Shown: positions 36,935 through 47,201 of the stretch, piece by piece
Layout: every line of letters begins with the position of its first letter
How positions within the stretch are numbered: position 1 is the stretch's first letter
Origin: an uncultured Clostridia bacterium
Lineage (GTDB): Bacteria > Bacillota > Clostridia > TANB77 > CAG-508
NCBI GenBank assembly: GCA_947631785.1
Contig: CANRMR010000007.1
Span: forward strand, 1 to 58,546
Direction: 5' to 3'
DNA length: 58,546 bases
Position numbers and translations under genes: made by a program
The notes under the pieces: model-generated
Told to the model about the DNA's origin: nothing
Databases searched by the model: none
Seen by the model: only the letters and a program-made list of their open reading frames with translations

Positions 36935-37230
36935 TTTACCTCCTTTTGCTTATTGACAACATTATAGCATCTCTTTTAATTATTTGTCAATATGTGCATG
37001 TTTTATTTTTTTAATTTTTGGAAATTTAATTGCTGATTTGCAATTTTTAGATTTAATAATTTAATTTTACTATTATTTTTTCATTTGTCAAGAAAAACTT
37101 TTCGACATTTTTTGCGGTCTGAATTTTAGAGTATGCCTCTGTAGATAGGGCAAACAGAGGCGTTTGCCCATACATTTTAAATATCTATTGATAGTTTTAA
37201 TTTTTCAATTTCACTTTTGCTGTGGTTTGT
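36935..37230. other. intergenic with a duplicated 3' fragment of the Rpn-like gene
   Basis: 37125-37222 matches 35868-35970: a palindromic repeat followed by the last ~15 codons of the Rpn-like gene, cut off before the Fic gene. The rest is AT-rich with no gene. Confidence 0.7.
37148..37174. repeat. palindromic GTAGGGGC repeat
   Basis: gggcaaac-agaggc-gtttgccc then ataca; same stem as the copy at 30530 with one change in the flank. Confidence 0.85.
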
Positions 37231-38169
37231 TTATTTAATATTTTCATTCAAATAATATTTTATTAATTTAATATATTCATCTTGTGCATTTAAACAAGTA
37301 TCAAGCAAATATCCTTTTTCATTTTTGTATTCTTTTAATCCTCTATAATAAAATAATTTATCTTTATCTAAAATTATAAAAGGAATTATATTATTTTTTA
37401 AACATTCTTTAAACATAATTATTCTTCCAACTCTGCCATTGCCATCTTGGAAAGGATGAATTTTTTCGAATCTAAAATGAAATTCTACTATTTCTTTTAT
37501 TGTTATTTGTTTTAATGAATTATACCATTTTATTAATTTAGTCATATCTTTTGGTGTTTGACTAGGTGTTGATGTTTTCATATTTCCTGCTTCATTTATT
37601 ACCTTTTTATACTCTCCTACCATAAACCATTCTTTCCTACTATCCATAGTTCCTTCTTTTAGAATTTTATGAAATTCTTTAATAATATCTTCTGTTAAAT
37701 TTTTATTCGCTATATCAAGCATATAATCAACCAATTTAAAGTGATTAGCTGTCTCTAATATATCATCTACACTTGCTACTGTTTCTTTTTCAAACAAAAT
37801 TGAATTTGTTTCAAAAATATATCTTGTTTGATCTTCTGTTAATTTACTGCCTTCAATATGGTTTGTATTATATGCAAAAATAATTTGAGTATTATGATAT
37901 AGATTACCTTTTAATTTCATATCTTTTTGTTCTTTTAATATTTTTAGTATATTTATTTTTGAAATATCAAAATCATCTTTATCTTTTAATAATTCGTCTA
38001 TTGTTATTCCAAAAATCTCTGATAATTTTTTTATTGCTTCTATGTTTGGTTCTAATGCTCCAGCTTCATATTTAGATACAGTAGCAGGTTTTACGCCTAA
38101 AATTTTAGCAATATCATTTTGGGTCATATTATTATTTTCTCTATATAATTTTATTTTTTCTCCTAACAT
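37231..38169 (-). CDS. HTH-Fic family protein (AMP-transferase type)
   Basis: 312 residues. An N-terminal XRE helix-turn-helix (residues 5-60: NMTQNDIAKILGVKPATVSKYE) is fused to a Fic domain with HPFQDGNGRVGR near residue 245. TNHIEGS at about 115 fits the (S/T)xxxE(G/N) inhibitory motif in front of the fold, so activity is probably self-inhibited. Fic enzymes transfer AMP or other NMP to target proteins. The HTH suggests autoregulation: the -10 (TATAAT) lies within AATACTAT...ATAGTATT inverted repeats just upstream. Target unknown; defence or toxin-like roles are possible. Confidence 0.9.
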   Translation of the reverse strand: MLGEKIKLYRENNNMTQNDIAKILGVKPATVSKYEAGALEPNIEAIKKLSEIFGITIDELLKDKDDFDISKINILKILKEQKDMKLKGNLYHNTQIIFAYNTNHIEGSKLTEDQTRYIFETNSILFEKETVASVDDILETANHFKLVDYMLDIANKNLTEDIIKEFHKILKEGTMDSRKEWFMVGEYKKVINEAGNMKTSTPSQTPKDMTKLIKWYNSLKQITIKEIVEFHFRFEKIHPFQDGNGRVGRIIMFKECLKNNIIPFIILDKDKLFYYRGLKEYKNEKGYLLDTCLNAQDEYIKLIKYYLNENIK

Positions 38170-38192
38170 AATAAAAACTCTCCTTTTTTTAC

Positions 38193-38216
38193 TATAATAC
38201 TATTATATCATAGTAT
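38193..38216 (-). promoter_or_regulatory. putative operator/-10 of the Fic gene
   Basis: Inverted repeat AATACTAT-x6-ATAGTATT containing TATAAT, about 25 bp before the ribosome binding site. The -35 is weak. Autoregulation by the HTH domain is inferred. Confidence 0.5.
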
Positions 38217-38280
38217 TTCTAAAAAGGAAAGTTTTATTTTTATTTTTTGCTTATTTATTTCTAAAAAGGTATGTTGTTTT

Positions 38281-39798
38281 TTAGTCTATATTTATATATA
38301 AAGTCGGGCGAGAGCCTGTTTCGCTGCCGTAGTCGATGAAGATAGGATAATCATAGGAGCGATAACTCGCACCTGTGGTGACCGAATCGTCACGATAGAA
38401 ACAACCACCACGAATAACACGGTATTCCTCGTCGTACGCTTCCTGTGTCCACTCGAATAAATTTCCAGCCAAATCATATATATTGTTTGCTTTTGTATTT
38501 TCTGATCCTCCTGTTGGTATTATATATCCATTTTCAAATTTTTCACCATCATACGAATAAAATCCATCAAAATTATGACTTTCACTATTATCCCAAGTAT
38601 ATGTTACATCATCTTTTGTAAATTCCATACCCCAACTTGTGTATTTATACAGTTCAGTGCCATTTTCGTCATAGAATGTGTATAAATTTTCTTCATTATC
38701 ATATTCAACACGACTAAACTCATGTCCTGTTTTTTCAGGTCCTTCTTCTGATTCTTTCCATGTAAATGATGATGTTATGTAATTTCCCCAATCTCTAGAA
38801 TCTACTACATTATAATTTGAACTTTGTAGCCACTGCATAGTTCTATCCCACTGCGTACCCCATATCATTGTTGATGTTGTCGTATCTCCTGCAAATTGCC
38901 TACATGCTTTATATAATGTATACCAATTAGTACGGTTTACTGGTGTTTTATATTTTTGTACTACATAATTTTCATTACTTCTTCCTAATTCGTATCTTCC
39001 TATATAAAATCCACCATATTTTTCTATACTCTCTATCATTGCATCATAATCATCTATAAATGCTTTTGTCATATCTTGTGAACTTCCAAATCCAGCACCA
39101 TTTTCACCAAAATAAGTGCTATTTCCATCGTAACTACTTAAATAACCAGGCTCTCTATAATTTGTACCCTCAGGAAGTCTACTTCCACTCATATCACTTC
39201 TGCTATCTTCTGTATAATCATATAGCTTGCTATATTTTGTGCCTGCTTGTCCATTTATTGTATAACTTCCAGTCTGATACATTTTTGATAACTCATCAGC
39301 TGGCACTGGCACCCATACCCATTCGTTGTCGTTTTCGTCTTTTATTACAAGCCCTTCATTTACTTTATTATCTTTATTAGATAAATAGTATCCTCCTGGT
39401 ATTGTTGCTCCATCTGCTGTTTTTTGTGTTTTTGGATAATACGTCCAGTCCTCTCCAACAACTGGGTCATCTCCTCCACCTGTTACTGCTAACATATCTT
39501 GGTATATGTTGTCCATTTCGTTTTGTTCTTTTTGGGCTTCATCTTTGTATTTATCTACTGCTTCTTTGCTTTTTACAAATATTCCGTTTTGTCCTAAGGC
39601 TAGGTTTAGGCTAACTCCTGCTAGGATTATTAGGATAATTACGGTAATTACGAGAGCGACAAGGGTTATCGCGTTGGGTTGGTTAAGATGATTGCCAAAT
39701 TTTTTAGGGCATGTCTTTGTAGTATTTGGGCAGACAGAGGCGTCTGCCCCTACATGGTTTACGTTTTTTTCTTTTTTTATTTTGTTTGTTTTTAACAT
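38281..39798 (-). CDS. DGR-type target 2: prepilin-like anchored FGE-fold protein
   Basis: 505 residues. The leader MLKTNKIKKEKNV is shared with targets 1 and 3. An in-frame palindromic repeat encodes VGADASVCPN. ITLVALVITVIILIILAGVS is the prepilin-like segment. FGE-fold motifs: GGFYIGRYELG, NIYDLAGNLFEWTQEAY, and the C-terminus RGGCFYRDDSVTTGASYRSY continuing to GSRPTLYINID. The last ~45 codons are strikingly GC-richer than the body and lie where VRs lie in such proteins. No template for them exists in this window, so a TR elsewhere or a lost DGR is inferred. Its leader ORF is in the closed phase. Confidence 0.88.
   Translation of the reverse strand: MLKTNKIKKEKNVNHVGADASVCPNTTKTCPKKFGNHLNQPNAITLVALVITVIILIILAGVSLNLALGQNGIFVKSKEAVDKYKDEAQKEQNEMDNIYQDMLAVTGGGDDPVVGEDWTYYPKTQKTADGATIPGGYYLSNKDNKVNEGLVIKDENDNEWVWVPVPADELSKMYQTGSYTINGQAGTKYSKLYDYTEDSRSDMSGSRLPEGTNYREPGYLSSYDGNSTYFGENGAGFGSSQDMTKAFIDDYDAMIESIEKYGGFYIGRYELGRSNENYVVQKYKTPVNRTNWYTLYKACRQFAGDTTTSTMIWGTQWDRTMQWLQSSNYNVVDSRDWGNYITSSFTWKESEEGPEKTGHEFSRVEYDNEENLYTFYDENGTELYKYTSWGMEFTKDDVTYTWDNSESHNFDGFYSYDGEKFENGYIIPTGGSENTKANNIYDLAGNLFEWTQEAYDEEYRVIRGGCFYRDDSVTTGASYRSYDYPIFIDYGSETGSRPTLYINID
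38290..38430 (-). other. putative variable region of target 2, no TR in window
   Basis: GC-rich patch with codons such as TTC, GAC, TCG, ACC and CGC, at the expected VR position before GSRPTLYI. Not similar to the TR at 33245, so it was not diversified by it. Confidence 0.55.
39726..39753. repeat. palindromic GTAGGGGC repeat inside target 2 coding region
   Basis: gggcagac-agaggc-gtctgcccctaca; read on the minus strand as codons for VGADASVCP. Confidence 0.9.
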
Positions 39799-39852
39799 TT
39801 TTTTCCTCCTCCTTGTTTTACAACATTTTTATTTTTTATCATTTTTACTTAA

Positions 39853-40045
39853 GCAAAGGTTTTATAAATTTTAAAAATATGTAAACAAGGAATCGAACGA
39901 AATTTAAGCCTAGAAATTCTTTTGAAAATTTTTTAGGGAATCTCACATCCTGGTGAGGGCGCTGAAAAATTTTCATTAGAATTTATGCGTAAATTTTCGT
40001 AAGCGACGATGTTTATCATTATTTTTAAAATTTATAATCCTTTGC
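39853..40045. repeat. 193-bp fold-back element, copy 2
   Basis: GCAAAGG ... CCTTTGC; apex CTCAC-ATCCTG-GTGAG. About 95% identical to copy 0. Confidence 0.9.
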
Positions 40046-40109
40046 TATAAATAAATAATTTTTCTAAAATTTATGTTATTAAAAATATAAGATATTTTTT
40101 TGTGGTTTT

Positions 40110-40136
40110 TGGGCAGACTTAAGGCGTCTGCCCCTT
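40110..40136. repeat. palindromic GTAGGGGC repeat
   Basis: gggcagac-ttaagg-cgtctgcccc; loop differs from the other GGGCAGAC copies. Confidence 0.85.
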
Positions 40137-40169
40137 GCATTTTTTGTTATTAGATAATTTTTTAAATGC

Positions 40170-40247
40170 AAAAATAGAACCAAATTCCATTTTAGGCACT
40201 TTGATTTTTTATATCAAAAATACACAAATGGAACTTAGTTCTATCTG
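40170..40247 (-). terminator. attenuator-like hairpin before target 2
   Basis: Same 21-bp arms as the target 1 hairpin, followed by a T-rich stretch on the minus strand. Confidence 0.72.
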
Positions 40248-40287
40248 TCTTTTATTTATTATATTTATTTTTATTTCTTTTAATATG

Positions 40288-40359
<72 letters not shown>

Positions 40360-40395
40360 TTGTATTTCTCCTCTTCTTCCTTCTTTTATATCTAT

Positions 40396-40424
40396 CTTAT
40401 ATCATAACATTTTGCCTTTTGCAA
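40396..40424 (-). promoter_or_regulatory. promoter of the target 2 leader
   Basis: TTGCAA, 17-bp spacer, TATAAG. Confidence 0.78.
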
Positions 40425-40446
40425 TGTTTTTGGCAATTTTTTTTAT

Positions 40447-40650
40447 AACATAAAAAAACCCCCGCCTTAGCCGATGGTTTAAAAGAAATTTTAATGGACC
40501 TGTACTCACACAGGTGGGTGCCTACCTAAATATTCCTGGGTTTCTTACATAAATGCAAGCATACACGCCATATTTGAGAGATCAGCTCCCTTTCCAATAA
40601 CTTGTAGGTTCTAAAATTTCAGTTTACACGTACTACGCAGGGAATTTTTT
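40447..40650 (-). ncRNA. ssrS: probable 6S RNA
   Basis: About 200 nt. The closing stem CCCTGC (near 40640) pairs with GCGGGG (near 40460). A long, internally paired, bulged rod includes GGGAGCTGATCTC and the hairpin CCACCTGTGTGAGTACAGGT. It ends in GGCGGGGG plus seven T. Upstream TTGCAA-17-TAATAT could be its promoter. Size, single-rod shape and terminal closing stem fit 6S RNA, the SigA-RNA polymerase inhibitor. I cannot run a covariance model, so the name is tentative; a structured RNA gene here is well supported. Confidence 0.6.
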
Positions 40651-40854
40651 ATTTATCTTTTTGTTATTTATATATTACCATTTTTATTATTCCTTTGCAA
40701 ATTACTTTTTGCTTATTTTTTATATTTATTATTTGTTTAATTGTTTCTTTCTTGCTTTTTCTTACTTTTTTATATTAATTTTGTATAATTTTATTATTTG
40801 CTTTTTTTTAAAAAATATGCTAAAATTAATGTAATATTGATGTTATTTTTTTAT
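40651..40854. other. AT-rich spacer between 6S RNA and spoIIP
   Basis: Contains the presumed 6S promoter (about 40660-40690). Nothing else recognised. Confidence 0.5.
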
Positions 40855-42012
40855 CTATTTTATTATTTCACTCATTATTTTTGCTAAGTATTTCATACTT
40901 ACCAAACATTGTTCCATCGTATTTCCTGTTGCTCCTACTTCTATTATCATTGCACCGCTACTTAAATGTTGATTATATCTTGAGTCACGTAATATTATTG
41001 GTCTAAATAATCCCGGATAAAGTTCATTTGCTTTTTTTTGTATCATTACTGCAAGTTTAAAATTTTGTCTCCAATTTGGGTGATATAGTCCACCTCCATC
41101 AGTTCCTATAACTAACATCATTTGTGCTGCTGTTTCTTCTCCGATTAAAACTGATGGTGCATATTCGTTACTACTTCCAACTGCATCTCTATGTAAATCT
41201 ATTATTGTTTGCATATTAGGATTTTGTGCTAATATGTTTTTTACTGTTGCCTCTGATCTATCATATGATCCATTATATGCTGGATAATCATGATAATTTG
41301 TGTCATGTATGACATTATATCCGTAGGATGTAAGTTGATTTTTAAGTTCTTCTCCTACTCTTGCTACGGAGTAGTTTAAATCTGTTGTTCTATAATTTCC
41401 CGTCATTTGATAATTATAATTTGGTGTTGGTGTATAGCTTTCACATGTATGCGTATGAAATATTAATATATCCTGCGTATTTGTAAATGCATAATCATTT
41501 ACAAATAAATCATCTGTTATTGGATAGCTTGATTGATTTTTTATTTGTATGTCTTCTTTTACATCTGTGTAACTTGGTGCAATATTATTTTCTTCTATTA
41601 CCTTTGTTGTTACATCTGTTTTAGCAAGGCTAATTTCTTCTGTATTTTCTTCTTCTTGAGGTTTAATTTCTTCTTGTTTGTCATCTATATTTTCCTCTAT
41701 TTGTTCATTTACATTTGTATAATTTGCCATTTTAAAGTTTACACCAAGTATTTCTTCTTGTATACTTTTTTCTTGCTTATTATTCTGATTATCTTTCCTT
41801 AGTATTGGTAATGTGGATTCAAATATAGAGGTAAAACCGTTTTCTTTAAATTTATCTGCTATTGTTTGTATTGTTTTACTAAGTGTACTTTCCTTTGGTT
41901 TTTCTTTTTGTTTGTTAAAAAAACTAGTAGAAATTGCAATTACTGTAATTAATATTGCAATTTCTACTAAATATTTTATCAAATCTTTTACCCTTATTAT
42001 GGTTATATTCAT
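40855..42012 (-). CDS. spoIIP: stage II sporulation protein P
   Basis: 385 residues. One N-terminal membrane segment (about 12-30), a long Glu/Asn-rich linker, then the amidase/endopeptidase domain. LIFHTHTCESY holds zinc-ligand His and Glu, and further landmarks are DLHRDAVG, IGTDGGGLYHPNWRQN and MIIEVGATGNT. It trims septal peptidoglycan during engulfment with SpoIID and SpoIIM. Ribosome binding site AAGGAG. Divergent from nothing; it follows the Ca-ATPase on the same strand by 75 bp. Confidence 0.94.
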   Translation of the reverse strand: MNITIIRVKDLIKYLVEIAILITVIAISTSFFNKQKEKPKESTLSKTIQTIADKFKENGFTSIFESTLPILRKDNQNNKQEKSIQEEILGVNFKMANYTNVNEQIEENIDDKQEEIKPQEEENTEEISLAKTDVTTKVIEENNIAPSYTDVKEDIQIKNQSSYPITDDLFVNDYAFTNTQDILIFHTHTCESYTPTPNYNYQMTGNYRTTDLNYSVARVGEELKNQLTSYGYNVIHDTNYHDYPAYNGSYDRSEATVKNILAQNPNMQTIIDLHRDAVGSSNEYAPSVLIGEETAAQMMLVIGTDGGGLYHPNWRQNFKLAVMIQKKANELYPGLFRPIILRDSRYNQHLSSGAMIIEVGATGNTMEQCLVSMKYLAKIMSEIIK

Positions 42013-42087
42013 TTTATATTTTTCTCCTTTGTCTTATATAAATAGTACTATTATATATATTCACATTAAAGAAAAATATAACTTAAT

Positions 42088-44802
42088 CTATTCGTCTTTT
42101 GTTGTATTTATTTTAAACAACTTAAATATTTCTACTATAATAATTGGTGCAAATATCAAGATAATTGTTTCAATTATATTTTGCATAGGTATTAATGCAA
42201 TACTAAATATATCTCTTAATGGTTTAATAAATAGAATTACTAGCATTAATAATGCTGATACTCCAATTGCTAAAATTAAATGTTTATTATTACTGATTCC
42301 TGTTTTAAAAATAGATTTTTTATTATCCCTTACATTAAATACATGAACAAGTTCTGATAATGCAAGCACTGTAAATGCCATTGTTTGTGCTATTTTTATT
42401 TTTGCATATTGATCTTCTACCCCAGGTGTTGCAAGTCCTAATACAAATGCTATTAATGTTAAAAGTCCAACCATTATTCCTTGGTATATTACTCTAAATG
42501 TCATTCCTTTTGTAAATATTCCTTTTCCTGCCTTTTGTGGTTTTCGTCTCATAACATCTTTTGATGCTGGGTCTACTGCAAGTGCTAATGCTGGTAATGA
42601 ATCTGTTACCAAATTAATCCATAAAATGTGAATTGGAAGTAGTGGCTCTAATTTACTAATATCTACTATACCAAACCATTTTGCAAGTAGTGGTGTAATT
42701 AAAATTGCAATAAATAATACAATAATTTCACCTACATTACTAGATAATAAAAATTGAATTGCTTTTAAAATGTTATCATAAATTCTTCTACCTTCTTCTA
42801 CAGCTGATACTACTGTTGCAAAGTTATCATCTGTTAAAATAACATCGGCAGCTTCTTTTGCAACATCTGTTCCTACCATTCCCATTGCACATCCAATATC
42901 TGCTTTTTTAAGTGCTGGTGCATCATTTACACCATCTCCAGTCATTGCAACAACTTCTCCGTTTTTTTGCCATGCTTTAACAATTCTAACTTTGTGCTCT
43001 GGAGATACTCTAGCATAAACAGAATAATGTCTAACATTTTTTTCTAAATCTTCATCTGACATTTTTTCTAGCTCGCTACCTGTAATTGCCTCTGATTCAT
43101 CTTCTAAAATTCCCAATTGTTTTGCAATAGCTGTTGCAGTAATTTTATGATCGCCTGTAATCATAACAGTTTTTATTCCAGCTGTTTTACATTTTTCAAC
43201 TGCTACTTTTGCTTCTTCTCTTGGTGGATCTATCATTCCAACCATTCCAACATATATTAAATCTTTTTCTAAATTATCTATTTCATTTTTTTCTGGTTTA
43301 TGGTCTAATTCTTTATATGCAATAGCCAAAACTCTTAATGCATTTTTGGCCATATCTTCATTGTTTTTTTCTATTATATGACGATAATTTTCTAAGTCTT
43401 GTTTTATGTTATCATTTAACATATAACTATTACATCTTGAAAGTAATTCGTCTAGTCCTCCTTTTGTATAAACTATATATTTATCTTCTTGTTTATTTAC
43501 TGTTGTCATCAATTTTCTTTCAGAATCAAATGGTATTTCTTCTACTCTTGGCATTTCTTCAAATAATGATGATTCAAAATTTAGTTTAAATCCCATACTA
43601 GTTAATGCTGTTTCTGTTGGATCTCCTGTTAATTCGTCATTTTCTCCAACTTTTGTATCATTACAAAACATACTAGCATATATTATTTTTTCTAGTTCTT
43701 TTTGGGTTTCCTCTAATTTTTCTAGTTCTTCAATATTATATGTTTTTCCATTATAAAATACCTTTTGCACTGTCATTTTATTTTGTGTTAGTGTTCCTGT
43801 TTTATCTGAACATATAACACTACTACTACCTAAAGTTTCTACTGCTGGTAATCTTTTTACTATTGCATTTTTCTTTACCATTCTTTGTACACCAATTGCA
43901 AGCACAATTGTAGATACAGCAGCAAGCCCCTCTGGAATAGCTGCTACTGCTAAGCTAACTGCTGTCATAAACATATGAATTGGCTCTTTTCCATATATTA
44001 ATCCAACTACAAATATAATAACACAAATAACTAATGCTGCAATTCCTAGTGTTTTACCTAGTTTGTTTAATTTTATTTGAAGTGGTGTTTCTGTTTTTTC
44101 CGTATTGTTAATCATTCCGGCAATTTTACCTACTTCGGTATTCATTCCAGTTTCAACTACAATTCCTTTTCCTCTTCCATATGTAATTAAGCTAGATGAA
44201 AACACCATATTGGTTCTATCTCCAATTCCAATATCCTCTTTTTCAATTTTAGAAACTTGTTTTTCAACTGGTACTGATTCACCTGTCAATGCTGCTTCTT
44301 GCGATTTAAGGTTTACTGCTTCTATTAATCGTAAATCTGCTGGGATATAGTCTCCTGTATCTAATATTACAATATCTCCTGGCACTAATTCTTTAGATGG
44401 AACAACTACTACATTTCCATTACGCATTACTTTAGATGCATAATCACTTAATTTTTGCAAAGCCTCTAATGATTTTTCTGCTTTATTTTCTTGTGCCACC
44501 CCTATAATAGCATTTACTATAACAACAATAAGAATAATTATTGTATCAGTTATACCTTCTCCTTCTGCTATTCCAACTATTCCTGAGACAATAGCTGCAA
44601 TAATTAATACAATAATCATAAAGTCTTTAAATTGCTCTAAAAATTTTTGTAGTATCGTTTTTTTCTTTCCTTCATTTAATTTGTTAAATCCATATATTTT
44701 TCTTTTTTCTTCTACTTGATTGTCTGTTAACCCTGTATTTATATTTGTTTTAAGCTCTTCTTCTACTTGTTTTATTTCTTTATTAAACCATTTTTCTTCC
44801 AT
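42088..44802 (-). CDS. P-type calcium-transporting ATPase
   Basis: 904 residues, the usual SERCA/PMCA-like bacterial length. Actuator motif TGESVPVEK, M4 calcium motif AAIPEGLAAVSTIVLAIG, phosphorylation site CSDKTGTLTQNKMTV, P-domain MITGDHKITA and MTGDGVNDAPALKKADIG, M6 NLVTDSLPALALAVDP. The PEGL and NxxxD residues point to Ca2+ rather than monovalent ions. It pumps Ca2+ out of the cytoplasm and may supply Ca2+ during sporulation. Site AAAAGGAGG; divergent from pflB. Confidence 0.94.
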   Translation of the reverse strand: MEEKWFNKEIKQVEEELKTNINTGLTDNQVEEKRKIYGFNKLNEGKKKTILQKFLEQFKDFMIIVLIIAAIVSGIVGIAEGEGITDTIIILIVVIVNAIIGVAQENKAEKSLEALQKLSDYASKVMRNGNVVVVPSKELVPGDIVILDTGDYIPADLRLIEAVNLKSQEAALTGESVPVEKQVSKIEKEDIGIGDRTNMVFSSSLITYGRGKGIVVETGMNTEVGKIAGMINNTEKTETPLQIKLNKLGKTLGIAALVICVIIFVVGLIYGKEPIHMFMTAVSLAVAAIPEGLAAVSTIVLAIGVQRMVKKNAIVKRLPAVETLGSSSVICSDKTGTLTQNKMTVQKVFYNGKTYNIEELEKLEETQKELEKIIYASMFCNDTKVGENDELTGDPTETALTSMGFKLNFESSLFEEMPRVEEIPFDSERKLMTTVNKQEDKYIVYTKGGLDELLSRCNSYMLNDNIKQDLENYRHIIEKNNEDMAKNALRVLAIAYKELDHKPEKNEIDNLEKDLIYVGMVGMIDPPREEAKVAVEKCKTAGIKTVMITGDHKITATAIAKQLGILEDESEAITGSELEKMSDEDLEKNVRHYSVYARVSPEHKVRIVKAWQKNGEVVAMTGDGVNDAPALKKADIGCAMGMVGTDVAKEAADVILTDDNFATVVSAVEEGRRIYDNILKAIQFLLSSNVGEIIVLFIAILITPLLAKWFGIVDISKLEPLLPIHILWINLVTDSLPALALAVDPASKDVMRRKPQKAGKGIFTKGMTFRVIYQGIMVGLLTLIAFVLGLATPGVEDQYAKIKIAQTMAFTVLALSELVHVFNVRDNKKSIFKTGISNNKHLILAIGVSALLMLVILFIKPLRDIFSIALIPMQNIIETIILIFAPIIIVEIFKLFKINTTKDE

Positions 44803-44901
44803 AAAAAACCTCCTTTTAGCTTTTGTATTTTATCACTCTATTTAATGTTTTTCAATACTAAATTTTGATTTTAATTTTTTTCATTTTAATTTTTTCACAT
44901 A

Positions 44902-44930
44902 TTGCGATTTTATTTTGGTTATGCTATTAT
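44902..44930 (+). promoter_or_regulatory. promoter of pflB
   Basis: TTGCGA, 17-bp spacer, TATTAT, followed by AAAGGAGG before the ATG. Confidence 0.8.
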
Positions 44931-44963
44931 ATTATAAGTATTTTTATAAAGGAGGTTTAATTT

Positions 44964-47201
44964 ATGGATTTTAAACAATGGGACGGATTTGTAAGTGGTG
45001 ACTGGCAAACAGAAATTAATGTAAGAGATTTTATTCAAAAAAATTATACACCTTATGAGGGTGATGATTCATTTTTAGCTGGTCCTACAAAACGCACACA
45101 GTCTTTATGGAATGAAGTGCTAAATTTATATAAAAAAGAAAAAGAATCTAATGGTTCTGTATTGGACATAGATACAAAAACCATTTCAGGTATTGATGCA
45201 TATGATCCTGGTTATATTGATAAAAATTTAGAACAAATAGTTGGACTTCAAACTGATAGTCCTTTAAAAAGAGCAATTATGCCTTTTGGTGGAATTAAAA
45301 TAGTAGAAAAATCTTGCGTAGCATATGGAAGAAAAGTTGATGAAGATGTTGACTACATTTTTAATAATATTCGTAAAACACATAATGATGGTGTATTTAG
45401 TGTTTATACACCAGATATACGTGCTGCAAGAAGTTCACATTTAATTACTGGACTTCCAGATGGTTATGGTCGTGGAAGAATTATTGGTGATTATAGAAGA
45501 GTTGCTCTATATGGCGTAGATTATTTAATTGAAGATAAAAAACATGATCTTGAATTACTTAATGTTGATTGTTTTGATGAAGATATTATTCGAAATAGAG
45601 AAGAAATTTCTGAACAAATAAAGGCATTAGAAAAATTAAAAAATATGGCTAATAGCTATGGAATAGATATTTCTAAACCTGCATCTTCTTCTAAAGAAGC
45701 TGTACAATGGTTATATTTTGCATATCTTGCAGCAATTAAAGATCAAAATGGTGCTGCTATGAGCCTTGGAAGAACTTCTACATTTTTGGATATATATTTT
45801 GAAAGAGATTTAAAAAACGGAAAAATTACAGAAGATGAAGTACAAGAATTGATGGATCATTTTGTTATGAAACTAAGATTAGTTCGTTTTTTAAGGACAC
45901 CAGAATATAATGAATTATTTAGTGGTGATCCTGTTTGGGTTACAGAATCTATTGGTGGCATGGGAATAGATGGAAGAACCTTAGTTACAAAAAATTCTTT
46001 CCGTATGCTTCATACTTTAACTACATTAGGTCCTGCACCTGAACCTAACTTAACTATACTTTGGTCAACACGTCTTCCAAATGGATTTAAACGCTTTGCA
46101 ACAAACCTTTCAGTTGAAACATCTTCTATTCAATATGAAAATGATGATTTGATGAGAAAATTTTGGGGTGATGATTATGGCATTGCATGTTGTGTTTCTG
46201 CAATGCGAATTGGTAAACAAATGCAATTTTTTGGTGCAAGGGCAAATCTTGCTAAAACACTTTTATATGCTATAAATGGCGGTAGAGATGAAATAACTGG
46301 AAAGCAAGTAACTCCTAAGTTTTCCCCAATTACATCTGAGTATTTAGATTACGATGAAGTAATGGATAAATTTGATAATATGATGGACTACGTTGCTAAA
46401 ATTTATATTAAAGCTTTAAATGCAATTCACTATATGCATGATAAATATTCTTATGAAGCATTGGAAATGGCTTTACATGATAAAGATATACTAAGAACAA
46501 TGGCATGTGGTATTGCAGGTTTATCTGTTGTGTGTGATTCTTTGTCTGCTATAAAGTATGCTAAGGTAAAAGTTATAAGGGATGAAACTGGACTTGCTGT
46601 TGATTACAAAGTAGAAGGTGATTTTCCTCAGTTTGGAAATGATGATGATCGTGTTGATCAAATTGCGGTAAATTTAGTAGAAACATTTTTAGGTAAACTT
46701 CAAAAACATAAAACTTATCGTGATTCTAAAACTACTTTATCTGTTCTTACTATTACTTCTAATGTTGTATATGGAAAAGCTACTGGAACTACCCCAGATG
46801 GAAGACAAGCTGGAGAACCTTTTGGACCTGGTGCAAATCCACTTCATGGTAGAGATAAAAATGGTGCACTTGCTGTTATGAATTCTATTGCAAAACTTCC
46901 TTATCAATATTCAGAAGATGGAATTTCTTATACCTTTTCTATTACACCTAATACCTTAGGTAAAGATAAAGATACAAGAATAAATAATTTAGTTAGTATG
47001 TTAGATGGATTTTTTGCAAATGAAGGACATCATATTAATGTTAACGTTTTTGATAGGAAATTGTTAGAAGATGCAATGGAACATCCAGAAAAATATCCAC
47101 AACTTACAATTCGTGTTTCTGGATATGCTGTTAATTTTACAAAATTGACTAAGGAACAACAGCTAGATGTAATTAATAGGACTATTCATGAAAGAATTTA
47201 A
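44964..47201 (+). CDS. pflB: formate C-acetyltransferase (pyruvate formate-lyase)
   Basis: 745 residues. Active-site cysteine pair in [18 protein letters not shown]. Glycyl-radical loop RVSGYAVNF close to the C-terminus. Converts pyruvate and CoA to acetyl-CoA and formate under anaerobic conditions. The activase gene follows after a 275-bp gap that contains a fold-back sequence. Confidence 0.97.
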   Translation: MDFKQWDGFVSGDWQTEINVRDFIQKNYTPYEGDDSFLAGPTKRTQSLWNEVLNLYKKEKESNGSVLDIDTKTISGIDAYDPGYIDKNLEQIVGLQTDSPLKRAIMPFGGIKIVEKSCVAYGRKVDEDVDYIFNNIRKTHNDGVFSVYTPDIRAARSSHLITGLPDGYGRGRIIGDYRRVALYGVDYLIEDKKHDLELLNVDCFDEDIIRNREEISEQIKALEKLKNMANSYGIDISKPASSSKEAVQWLYFAYLAAIKDQNGAAMSLGRTSTFLDIYFERDLKNGKITEDEVQELMDHFVMKLRLVRFLRTPEYNELFSGDPVWVTESIGGMGIDGRTLVTKNSFRMLHTLTTLGPAPEPNLTILWSTRLPNGFKRFATNLSVETSSIQYENDDLMRKFWGDDYGIACCVSAMRIGKQMQFFGARANLAKTLLYAINGGRDEITGKQVTPKFSPITSEYLDYDEVMDKFDNMMDYVAKIYIKALNAIHYMHDKYSYEALEMALHDKDILRTMACGIAGLSVVCDSLSAIKYAKVKVIRDETGLAVDYKVEGDFPQFGNDDDRVDQIAVNLVETFLGKLQKHKTYRDSKTTLSVLTITSNVVYGKATGTTPDGRQAGEPFGPGANPLHGRDKNGALAVMNSIAKLPYQYSEDGISYTFSITPNTLGKDKDTRINNLVSMLDGFFANEGHHINVNVFDRKLLEDAMEHPEKYPQLTIRVSGYAVNFTKLTKEQQLDVINRTIHERI

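Larger units (their letters stand above)
39799..40169 (-). other. 5' untranslated segment of target 2
   Basis: No gene. Contains GGAGGAG, a full fold-back element (39853-40045) and a palindromic repeat (40110-40136). Confidence 0.7.
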
